Below are positions 9,068-16,094 of a stretch of 48,816 nucleotides of DNA, one piece after another. Within the stretch, counting starts at the first letter, position 1, and every line of letters starts with the position of its first letter. The DNA is from an uncultured Caryophanales bacterium (lineage in GTDB: Bacteria > Bacillota_I > Bacilli_A > Izemoplasmatales > Hujiaoplasmataceae). Both the position numbers and the translations under genes were made by a program. A model generated the notes under the pieces. That model had not been told where the DNA came from, did no database searches, and saw only the letters and a list, made by a program, of their open reading frames with translations. The DNA is taken from the NCBI GenBank assembly GCA_937958685.1, contig CALGNF010000073.1, forward strand, positions 1 through 48,816, read 5' to 3'.

Positions 9068-9657
9068 CGCCGACGACAGCCAGGCAGCAATTCATCGACC
9101 TCTATACCACCCATATCAACCGGCTAGGCGCTGACGAATTGCTCAAGTACCTGCTTTCCGAACAAGCCGATTTTTTCGAAGCGCCGGCATCGACGAGATA
9201 CCATCTCGCAAACCCGGGCGGTCTCGTCGAACATTCGCTCAATGTCTATCGCTGCCTCAAGGACTATCTGAGCCGCGACAGCGTGAAGAACACATATCGA
9301 CTCAACCCAAGCGAGGAGACGATCGCCATCATCGGCTTGCTTCACGACCTGTGCAAGATCAACGTCTATCAGAAATCGTTCCGCAATGTCAAGGATGCCC
9401 AGGGTAAATGGCAACAGGTGCCAAGTTACGATTATCTGGACAACCTCCCTTATGGCCATGGCGAGAAATCGGTCTACATCATCTCCGGATTCATGAAACT
9501 CACCCGGGAAGAGGCATTTGCGATCAGGTATCACATGGGCTTTTCCGATACCGAGGACAAGAACAACGTCGGCCGGGCCTTTTCGCTGTTTCCCCTCGCC
9601 TTCGCCCTGTCGACCGCCGACATGGAGGCAACCTATTTCCTCGAGGGCGAACAATAG
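9064..9657 (+). CDS. HD-domain phosphohydrolase
   Basis: 197 residues with a metal-dependent HD fold: PGGLVEHSLNVY (His57), GLLHDLCKIN (His94-Asp95), YGHGEKSVYI and IRYHMGFSD supply the expected metal ligands. Such proteins hydrolyse phosphate esters or nucleotides, and similar small HD proteins are found in Clostridia and their phages; the substrate here is unknown. The start overlaps the previous stop by four bases. Last gene before a strong terminator at 9667. Confidence 0.88.
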   Translation: MTPTTARQQFIDLYTTHINRLGADELLKYLLSEQADFFEAPASTRYHLANPGGLVEHSLNVYRCLKDYLSRDSVKNTYRLNPSEETIAIIGLLHDLCKINVYQKSFRNVKDAQGKWQQVPSYDYLDNLPYGHGEKSVYIISGFMKLTREEAFAIRYHMGFSDTEDKNNVGRAFSLFPLAFALSTADMEATYFLEGEQ

Positions 9658-9666
9658 ACAATCAGG

Positions 9667-9699
9667 AGAAACTTCTTGATCCGAGAAGTTTCTTTTTTT
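9667..9699 (+). terminator. Intrinsic terminator
   Basis: Perfect 10-bp stem AGAAACTTCT (9667-9676) / AGAAGTTTCT (9684-9693), 7-base loop, followed by Ts to 9699. Ends the 4168-9657 transcript. Confidence 0.92.
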
Positions 9700-9717
9700 A
9701 TCTTTAAGAGGCGTAAT

Positions 9718-9728
9718 TATGATATAAT
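9718..9728 (+). promoter_or_regulatory. Extended -10 promoter for the MATE gene
   Basis: TATGATATAAT, perfect TATAAT with the TRTG extension; no convincing -35. The start codon is 23 bases downstream of the hexamer. Confidence 0.6.
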
Positions 9729-9750
9729 AGCGTTCGCTTGAGGTGATATC

Positions 9751-11148
9751 TTGACGAAAATCTTCGACCTTACCGAAGGATCGATCTTCAAAAAACTATT
9801 TCTGATCGCGTTGCCCGTCCTCCTGACCTCGATTTCCCAGATGGCCTACAATCTCACGGATCTCTTCTGGATCGGTCGCGTCGACCGAATCGGCCTCGTC
9901 GAGCATGAGGCGATTTCAGCCATTGGCACCGCCGGATATGTCATGTGGTTTGCTTTCGGCGTCATCCTCATCGGGCGGATCGGCACCAGTGTCAAGGTTT
10001 CCCAGGCTGTTGGCGCCAAAAACTACGACGATCTGCGGCTGTATGCCTCGAATGGGTTGTTATGGCAACTTGGCATCGGCATCCTGTTTTCGCTTGTCGT
10101 CTTTCTATTGCAAAGACAAATCGTGGGCATTTTTGCCATTGCCTCACCGATGGTCGTCGCTTACGCGCTTGAGTACCTGAGCATCGTCGGCGGGCTGTTG
10201 GTCTTTCAGTTCGTCTCCAGCGGTTTTGCGGCTATCAATGAGGGCATCGGCAAGACCAAAACGAATTTTCGCATCATGGTCATCGGTCTCGTTGTGAACA
10301 TCATCCTTGATCCGATCCTGATCTTGGGCTTTCAAATGGGCGTCCGCGGGGCCGCGATCGCAACCATCATCGCCCAGGCGCTCACAACGCTCGTGTTCCT
10401 CATTGCCTACCTGCGGACCAAGGAGAAGTTGTTCCGTTTCCATCTGGAGACCTTCCGCCCGAGGGCCGTTGGGGACATTCTCCGGATCGGCGTCTTCGCC
10501 GGCGTCCAGAGCATGGTCTTCACGACGATCTCGATCTATATCGCCAGGCTTGTCTTCGCTTTCGGGGAAGATGTCATGGCCGCCCAAAGGATCGGCACTC
10601 AGGTCGAACAGCTGACCTGGATGATCGCCGGCGGCTTTCAGACGGCGCTCACCGTCTATGTCGGTCAGAACTTCGGCGCCAAGCAATTCCTCAGGGTCAG
10701 GCGTGGCATTGGCGCGATGTCGGCGATGCTCATCCCGTACGCCTTGATCGTGGCATTGTCGCTTCTCTTTTTCGCTTCCGGATTCATGAGCCTGTTCGTC
10801 GATGACCCCGTTACCAAAGCCTATGGCATCCGTTATCTCAAAATCATCAGCCTCGCCCAGGTGTTCATGATGATCGAGGCGATCGGCGCCGGGTTCTTCA
10901 ACGGCATCGGCAAAACCGAAATCCCGTCAGTTGTCGGCATCATCGGTAACGCCATCAGGATCCCGCTGGCTCTCTGGCTTTCCATCAGCCTGGGCGAGGA
11001 AGGAATTTGGTGGTCATTGAATATTTCCGATATCTTCAAGGGCTTCTTCCTGTATGCCGGAACGCTGGTGATGATGTTCTTTCTCGACCGCATCAAATCC
11101 AAAAAAGCCAAAACCATGGCTCCGCCGCTTGAAGAGTCGCTGGCCTGA
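9751..11148 (+). CDS. MATE-family efflux transporter
   Basis: 465-residue multidrug/toxin extrusion transporter, an inner-membrane protein with about twelve helices that exports cationic drugs or metabolites against H+ or Na+. The N-terminus (LTEGSIFKKLFLIALPVLLTS, then MAYNLTDLFWIGR) is typical of the NorM/DinF superfamily, and the two-half structure is visible with a second bundle beginning near residue 240. The start is TTG at 9751, preceded by GAGGTGA with good spacing; no ATG fits. Monocistronic between its own promoter and the terminator at 11153. Substrate unknown. Confidence 0.93.
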   Translation: MTKIFDLTEGSIFKKLFLIALPVLLTSISQMAYNLTDLFWIGRVDRIGLVEHEAISAIGTAGYVMWFAFGVILIGRIGTSVKVSQAVGAKNYDDLRLYASNGLLWQLGIGILFSLVVFLLQRQIVGIFAIASPMVVAYALEYLSIVGGLLVFQFVSSGFAAINEGIGKTKTNFRIMVIGLVVNIILDPILILGFQMGVRGAAIATIIAQALTTLVFLIAYLRTKEKLFRFHLETFRPRAVGDILRIGVFAGVQSMVFTTISIYIARLVFAFGEDVMAAQRIGTQVEQLTWMIAGGFQTALTVYVGQNFGAKQFLRVRRGIGAMSAMLIPYALIVALSLLFFASGFMSLFVDDPVTKAYGIRYLKIISLAQVFMMIEAIGAGFFNGIGKTEIPSVVGIIGNAIRIPLALWLSISLGEEGIWWSLNISDIFKGFFLYAGTLVMMFFLDRIKSKKAKTMAPPLEESLA

Positions 11149-11152
11149 TGCG

Positions 11153-11180
11153 ACACCGCCGCCATCGGCGGTGTTTTTTT
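11153..11180 (+). terminator. Intrinsic terminator
   Basis: ACACCGCCG-CCAT-CGGCGGTGT (11153-11174), a GC-rich 9-bp stem, then Ts to 11180. Confidence 0.93.
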
Positions 11181-11208
11181 GGTTTCTCGCTGTAAGGGAA
11201 ACCGTTTG

Positions 11209-11219
11209 TGTGGTAAAAT
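11209..11219 (+). promoter_or_regulatory. Extended -10 promoter
   Basis: TGTGGTAAAAT; -35 poor (TGTAAG, 17 bases upstream). Start codon of the next gene 34 bases downstream; probably drives 11253-15731. Confidence 0.5.
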
Positions 11220-11252
11220 AAATAATAACCTGAAAATCCTAGGAGATAGACC

Positions 11253-12203
11253 ATGCAGTGGTACGAATGGGCATTGCTGGCGATCGCCTTTCTGGCGGTC
11301 GCATTTGTCATCATCGTCGGCTTCATCGGCGCCAAACGGCTCTACCATCCCGGCAAGGGCGATCTCGCCCATACCAGACGTCGGGAAGAAGAGCGCAGTC
11401 CGGGGTTGATGGCGATCTATGATACATGGCCGATCAATGAATACGATCTTGCCTCCAGGCACGGATACCGGATCCGTGTCTATCATGTCCCCGCCAAGGA
11501 TCCATCAAAGAATTATGTCGTCTTGGCTCATGGCTACAGCTATTCCCACCATGGGGTCGTCAAATACGCCAAACTGATGCGCCGGCTCGGTTTCAACATC
11601 ATCATGTTCGACGAGCGCTATCACGGCGCCTCCGGCGGGCGTTTCTGTGGCATGGGCTATTATGAGCAAGATGACGTCGCCGATCTCATCACCGATACGA
11701 TCGATCGCTACGGTGAGGACATCACGATCGGCACCTACGGCGAATCGATGGGCGGCGCCGCCGTCATCCTCGAACAGGCAAAAGATCGACGCGTGCGCTT
11801 CGTCGTCACCGACTGCACCTTCGCCGATCTGCGTCAACTCATGCTTTATCAGGTCAAAAAGACCATTGGCTTGTGGCCGCAGCCGTTTGTGGCGTTCACC
11901 AACCTTTTTTTCCGCGCTAAAACCAAGGTTTGGCTTCGGGATGTCTCGCCGATTGCAAAGCTCAAGGAAGCGACTTGTCCGATGCTCTTCATGCACGGCG
12001 AGGATGATACCTTTGTACCGGCAAGCCATTGCCGGATGCTTTATGAGGCCTGCCCCACCGAAAAGGATCTCTACATCGGCGGCAATCACGCCCGCCATAC
12101 GGATGCCGTCAGATACAATGAGACGGAATACTTGGCAAAACTCAAGTCTTTTTTCAGCGAGAAAGTCAAGCTCATCGACGGGAGCGAAGTTCATGATGCA
12201 TGA
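11253..12203 (+). CDS. Membrane-anchored alpha/beta hydrolase
   Basis: 316 residues. One N-terminal membrane helix (about 6-27) is followed by an alpha/beta hydrolase domain: oxyanion region VVLAHGYSYS, nucleophile elbow GESMGG (Ser165), acid in MHGEDDTFVP and a late His in GGNHARH. This matches the serine-aminopeptidase/YqkD-like branch; the substrate is unknown (esterase, lipase or peptidase are possible). RBS AGGAGA before the ATG. The stop codon overlaps the start of the GlpA-like gene by 11 bases, so it is coupled to the oxidoreductase genes; a glycerolipid or glycerol-ester link is a guess from that context. Confidence 0.85.
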   Translation: MQWYEWALLAIAFLAVAFVIIVGFIGAKRLYHPGKGDLAHTRRREEERSPGLMAIYDTWPINEYDLASRHGYRIRVYHVPAKDPSKNYVVLAHGYSYSHHGVVKYAKLMRRLGFNIIMFDERYHGASGGRFCGMGYYEQDDVADLITDTIDRYGEDITIGTYGESMGGAAVILEQAKDRRVRFVVTDCTFADLRQLMLYQVKKTIGLWPQPFVAFTNLFFRAKTKVWLRDVSPIAKLKEATCPMLFMHGEDDTFVPASHCRMLYEACPTEKDLYIGGNHARHTDAVRYNETEYLAKLKSFFSEKVKLIDGSEVHDA

Positions 12204-13632
12204 TGCGATCATCATCGGCGCCGGCGTCATCGGCGCCAACATCGCCAGAGAATTGGCCAGATACCAACTGGATATCATCGTTCTTGAGAAGAACCTGGAT
12301 GTCTGCGAAGGCGCGTCCAAGGCGAACTCGGGCATCGTCCATAGTGGCTATGATGCCAAACCGGGAAGCCTCAAGGCCAAATACAATATCCGCGGTAACA
12401 AGATGATGGCCGCGCTTTGCGCCGAGCTTGCCGTCAGTTTCCGCCAGAATGGCTCGCTGGTCGTCGCCTTTGACGCCGAGGAAGCGATCCGACTCGAGAC
12501 TTTGCTGGACCAGGGAGTACAAAACGGGGTCGAAGGCCTTCGCATCATCGATGGCGAAACCGCCAGACTTCAGGAACCCAACCTCAGCCAAAACGTGACG
12601 GCAGCCTTGTGGGCGCCCACCGGCGGGATCGTCGATCCATTCCAATTGACGCTCGCGGCGGCGGAGGTGGCCGATCTGAACGGTGTCGCCTTCCACTTTG
12701 GCACCGCCGTGACCGCCATCAGTTGCACCAACGGCGTGTTCAACGTGGAGACGAGCAAAGGCCACTACGCGGCCCGTATCGTCGTGAATGCGGCCGGCGT
12801 CCATGCGGACGACCTCAACAACCGCTTAAGTTCCCACAAATATCAGATCACTCCCAGAAAAGGCGAGTATTGCCTGTTTGACAAACAGATCGGCGGGTTG
12901 GTCACTTCCACCATCTTTCAACTGCCATCCGCCATGGGCAAGGGTGTCCTCGTGACGCCGACCGCGGAAGGCAACTTGCTGATCGGTCCGAACTCTGTCT
13001 TTGTCGATGACAAAAGCGACACCTCTACGACCGAAGCGGGCATCAGATTCGTGATCGACAAGGCCAAACAAAGCGTTGACAATCTGCCGATGCCATATGT
13101 GATCACGGCGTTTGCCGGTTTGCGGGCGACAGAGAAACACGAAGATTTCGTAATCGGTGAAGCCGAGGATGTCCCTGGATTCTTCAATGCCCTCGGGATC
13201 GAATCACCGGGCTTGACCGCCGCTCCGGCAATCGCCCAGGACATGGCCGGCTGGATCGCCGCGAAACTGGACGCGGTCCCGAAACCGCATTACGATGGCA
13301 GACGAAACAGGCAACCCAGTTTCGAGTCGCTCTCGGTCGAGATGAAACAGGCAATGTTCCAAAAAGACAAAAATTACGGCAGGATCATCTGCCGTTGCGA
13401 GCTTGTGACCCTGGCGGAGATCCTCGACTGTATCCGGAGGCCTTTGGGAGCCCGGACGGTCGACGGCGTCAAACGGCGGACCCGCGCCGGCAGCGGACGC
13501 TGCCAAGGGGGATTCTGCTCGCCGAGGATCATCGAGATCCTCGCCCGCGAATTGGGCAAGGACCTGCGCGAAATCGTCAAGGCAAGCGAAAAGTCAGCCT
13601 ATCTCATCGGTCTTGACAAGGATTTGCTCTAA
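12193..13632 (+). CDS. GlpA-like FAD-dependent oxidoreductase with BFD-like [2Fe-2S] domain
   Basis: 479 residues. N-terminal FAD Rossmann motif (IIIGAGVIGANIA), KANSGIVHSGYDA typical of the DAO/glycerol-3-phosphate dehydrogenase/L-2-hydroxyglutarate oxidase fold, and a final ~90-residue BFD-like region with cysteines in ICRCE and GRCQGGFC that can hold a [2Fe-2S] cluster. With the two following genes this forms the common Bacillota trio annotated as anaerobic glycerol-3-phosphate dehydrogenase-like; oxidation of sn-glycerol 3-phosphate is likely, though another 2-hydroxyacid is possible. I take ATG 12193 (or the adjacent 12196); the frame stays open far upstream, but that stretch is the hydrolase gene read in another frame. 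Confidence 0.85.
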   Translation: MMHDAIIIGAGVIGANIARELARYQLDIIVLEKNLDVCEGASKANSGIVHSGYDAKPGSLKAKYNIRGNKMMAALCAELAVSFRQNGSLVVAFDAEEAIRLETLLDQGVQNGVEGLRIIDGETARLQEPNLSQNVTAALWAPTGGIVDPFQLTLAAAEVADLNGVAFHFGTAVTAISCTNGVFNVETSKGHYAARIVVNAAGVHADDLNNRLSSHKYQITPRKGEYCLFDKQIGGLVTSTIFQLPSAMGKGVLVTPTAEGNLLIGPNSVFVDDKSDTSTTEAGIRFVIDKAKQSVDNLPMPYVITAFAGLRATEKHEDFVIGEAEDVPGFFNALGIESPGLTAAPAIAQDMAGWIAAKLDAVPKPHYDGRRNRQPSFESLSVEMKQAMFQKDKNYGRIICRCELVTLAEILDCIRRPLGARTVDGVKRRTRAGSGRCQGGFCSPRIIEILARELGKDLREIVKASEKSAYLIGLDKDLL

Positions 13633-13645
13633 GGGGGGATGGGAG

Positions 13646-14902
13646 ATGAAAAAAGATATCGTCATCATCGGCGGAGGCCCGGCTGGTCTTTCCGCCGCCG
13701 TCGCCGCGCATGAGCAAGGCATAACCGACATCCTGATCCTCGAGCGGGAGAACGCCCTCGGCGGGATCCTTAACCAGTGCATCCACAACGGGTTCGGACT
13801 CCATGTTTTCAAAGAGGAACTGACAGGTCCGGAATACGCCCAACGTTATATCGACAAAATCGCAGAACTGAAGATCGCCGCCAAATTGGGAACGATGGTG
13901 ATCGACATCACCCGCGATCTGCGTGTCATCGCCCTGAATGAAACTGACGGCGTGCTAGACATCCAAGCCAAGGCGGTCGTCCTGGCGATGGGTTGTCGCG
14001 AACGTCCGCGCGGCGCCCTCAACATCCCCGGCTATCGGCCAGCCGGTGTGTTTTCGGCCGGGACAGCCCAAAAGTACGTGAACATCGATGGGTATCTCCC
14101 GGGACGGGAAATCGTCATCCTCGGTTCCGGCGACATCGGCCTGATCATGGCCAGAAGGATGACTTTGGAAGGCGCGCATGTCAAGATGGTCTGTGAGATC
14201 CTCCCCTATTCCGGCGGTCTCAAACGCAACATCGTCCAGTGCCTTGACGACTACGGGATTCCCCTGCGCCTGAGCCATACCGTCACCAAAATCCATGGCA
14301 GGGAACGCGTCGAGGGCGTTACCGTCGCCAGAGTCGACGCCAATCTCAAACCGATTGCGACGTCCGAGGAATATGTCACGTGCGACACCCTGATGCTTTC
14401 GGTGGGCTTGATTCCGGAAAACGAGTTGTCTCGGAAGGCGGGCGTCGCCCTCAATCCCACGACCCAGGGTCCCCTCGTCAACAGCCATCTGGAAACTTCG
14501 ATCCCCGGCGTCTTCGCCTGCGGCAATGTCCTGCACGTCCATGATCTCGTCGACTATGTCAGCGAGGAGGCGGCCTTGGCCGGCAAGTTTGCGGCCGATC
14601 ATGTCAAAAACAAAGATACCTTTGGATCCGGAATCGCCGTCAGCTGCGGGACGGGTGTCCGCTACACAGTTCCGACGACGATCATCCCTGACTTCAACGA
14701 ACGGACGACGACCATCAGATTCCGCGTCGACAATGTCTACCACAACCACTTCGTTTCCGTCTTCTTTGGCGGTGACCGGATGTATCATAAACAAAAACGA
14801 ATCCTCACCCCCGGAGAGATGGAACAAGTATTGCTTCCGAAGCAATGGTTCGCCAACCAGCCCGATACCAAAACCATCCGCGTCATGCTGGAGGAGGAAT
14901 GA
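13646..14902 (+). CDS. GlpB-like NAD(P)/FAD-dependent oxidoreductase
   Basis: 418 residues with two dinucleotide sites: FAD at the N-terminus (IVIIGGGPAGLSAAVAA) and a second GxGxxG region near 150 (IVILGSGDIGLIMARR), plus the late FAD motif SIPGVFACGNVLHV. It belongs to the second subunit of GlpA/GlpB/DUF1667 assemblies and would pass electrons from the GlpA-like dehydrogenase to NAD or another carrier. ATG 13646 follows a GGGGGG-rich ribosome site; an in-frame ATG-less extension to 13613 overlaps the previous gene and is not needed. Its stop overlaps the following ATGs. Confidence 0.87.
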   Translation: MKKDIVIIGGGPAGLSAAVAAHEQGITDILILERENALGGILNQCIHNGFGLHVFKEELTGPEYAQRYIDKIAELKIAAKLGTMVIDITRDLRVIALNETDGVLDIQAKAVVLAMGCRERPRGALNIPGYRPAGVFSAGTAQKYVNIDGYLPGREIVILGSGDIGLIMARRMTLEGAHVKMVCEILPYSGGLKRNIVQCLDDYGIPLRLSHTVTKIHGRERVEGVTVARVDANLKPIATSEEYVTCDTLMLSVGLIPENELSRKAGVALNPTTQGPLVNSHLETSIPGVFACGNVLHVHDLVDYVSEEAALAGKFAADHVKNKDTFGSGIAVSCGTGVRYTVPTTIIPDFNERTTTIRFRVDNVYHNHFVSVFFGGDRMYHKQKRILTPGEMEQVLLPKQWFANQPDTKTIRVMLEEE

Positions 14903-14904
14903 CG

Positions 14905-15273
14905 ATGCGCGAAACCAAAAACCTGACCTGCATCAGTTGTCCGCTAGGCTGCCAGCTGGAAGTCGTCGTCGAGGATGGCAAGATCGTCCAAATCGCCAAT
15001 TACAGTTGCATCAGAGGCAAGGAATACGCCGAAAAGGAGGTTTTGAGTCCGAAACGGACGATCACCTCGATTTTGCCGGTTGCGGGCGGCGACGTCCCGA
15101 TGGTCTCCGTCAAGACCAGCGAGCCGATCCCCAAAGCCAAGATCGGCGATTGCATGCGTCTGCTCAAGGATCTCAAGATCGTGGCGCCGATTGAAATCGG
15201 CGATGTCATCCTGGCCAACATCTGCGATACCGGTAGCGACATCGTCGCCACGAAAAGAGTTAAGAGACTATGA
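14905..15273 (+). CDS. DUF1667-family protein
   Basis: 122 residues. Cysteines in LTCISCPLGCQLEV and later SCIRGKEYA could bind an iron-sulfur cluster, a hallmark of DUF1667, which is nearly always encoded beside GlpA/GlpB-like oxidoreductases and may be their small electron-transfer subunit (playing the part of GlpC). ATG 14905 is favoured over ATG 14899 because GAGGAGG (14891-14897) is 7 bases before the former but almost touches the latter. The stop overlaps the next gene (ATGA). Confidence 0.88.
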   Translation: MRETKNLTCISCPLGCQLEVVVEDGKIVQIANYSCIRGKEYAEKEVLSPKRTITSILPVAGGDVPMVSVKTSEPIPKAKIGDCMRLLKDLKIVAPIEIGDVILANICDTGSDIVATKRVKRL

Positions 15274-15731
15274 CATCACGTCATGTGATCGCCTCGGCGG
15301 TCGGCAACCTCCTGCTTGTGTTCGAGGACGGTTTCCTCATCCGCATCGATCTCTCCAAAGAATCCTTGAGTACCGAACCGCTGCCGCAAGCAGCGCTGAC
15401 GGCGGGCCGGCAACTTGATGAATATCTGCGGGGAACAAGGCGCGAGTTCACGATCCCCGCCCGGATCAAAGCCAAAGGCTTCGCCCTTTCGGTCTTTGAG
15501 CAACTGCAGTCAATCCCCTACGGAACGACCAGCACCTATGGCGATCTCGCCCGTTTGTCCGGTCGGCCGCAGGCGGCCCGCGCGGTCGGGACCATCCTTA
15601 AAAACAACCTTTTGCCTTTCTTGGTTCCCTGTCATCGCATCGTGAAGGCAAACGGCGGAATCGGCGGTTACGCCTATGGAGAGGACTTTAAACAGAGATT
15701 GCTGGCAATGGAAAGAAGCGGCTTGAACTAG
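15270..15731 (+). CDS. ogt: Methylated-DNA-protein-cysteine methyltransferase
   Basis: 153 residues. Suicide DNA-repair protein that takes the alkyl group from O6-alkylguanine onto its own cysteine: active site LVPCHRIV (Cys121), preceded by the helix-turn-helix IPYGTTSTYGDLA and RAVG (arginine finger region) and followed by GGIGGYAYG. The C-terminal domain is complete; the N-terminal domain is short, as in Ogt/AdaB proteins. It shares a 4-base ATGA overlap with DUF1667, so repair appears to be co-translated with the oxidoreductase operon. Confidence 0.95.
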   Translation: MTSRHVIASAVGNLLLVFEDGFLIRIDLSKESLSTEPLPQAALTAGRQLDEYLRGTRREFTIPARIKAKGFALSVFEQLQSIPYGTTSTYGDLARLSGRPQAARAVGTILKNNLLPFLVPCHRIVKANGGIGGYAYGEDFKQRLLAMERSGLN

Positions 15732-15752
15732 CGGCCTTTTTTTAAGATTTGC

Positions 15753-15781
15753 TTGACTTTTACCGGTTGTTAAACTATAAT
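15753..15781 (+). promoter_or_regulatory. Near-consensus promoter of the feo operon
   Basis: TTGACT (15753-15758), exactly 17-base spacer, TATAAT (15776-15781). The strongest textbook promoter in the window; expected start of transcription near 15788, leaving a leader of about 70 bases before feoA. Confidence 0.85.
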
Positions 15782-15826
15782 TTTGGTCGAGGCAAACAGC
15801 AGAGACCTTAATTTTTTTATCCACAA

Positions 15827-15844
15827 TGTTAGACTTGGCTAACA
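15827..15844 (+). promoter_or_regulatory. Candidate metalloregulator operator
   Basis: Inverted repeat TGTTAG-acttgg-CTAACA in the feoA leader. The half-sites resemble those of DtxR/IdeR boxes (GGTTAG/CTAACC), though the spacing differs from the classical 19-bp box. The operon itself ends in a DtxR-family gene, so autoregulation by iron is a reasonable inference. Confidence 0.4.
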
Positions 15845-15857
15845 ATCGGAGGAACAC

Positions 15858-16094
15858 ATGACGCTCAAGGACATCTTGCCAAACCAACGCTGCCGCATCA
15901 AGAACATCTATGTAAACAATCTGCGGAAACGGATCATCGACATGGGACTGACGACCAACACGGAAGTCCTCGTCAAAAAACTCGCACCTTTGGGCGACCC
16001 GATGGAAATCATGGTCAGGGGCTATTTGCTCACGCTCAGAAAGGCCGAGGCCCGCATGATCGAGGTCGAGCGGCTGGAGGATCAGAAACAGTGA
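15858..16094 (+). CDS. feoA: Ferrous iron transport protein A
   Basis: 78 residues, a small SH3-like cytoplasmic protein (IIDMGLTTNTEVLVKKLAPL and MVRGYLLTLRKAEA) that supports FeoB in Fe2+ uptake. RBS CGGAGG upstream. Its TGA overlaps the GTG start of feoB, so translation of the two is coupled. Behind the strong promoter at 15753. Confidence 0.93.
   Translation: MTLKDILPNQRCRIKNIYVNNLRKRIIDMGLTTNTEVLVKKLAPLGDPMEIMVRGYLLTLRKAEARMIEVERLEDQKQ

Noticed and set aside
11647..12192. Upstream extension of the GlpA-like protein
   Set aside because: It is the alpha/beta hydrolase gene read in another frame; the FAD motif begins right after ATG 12193.
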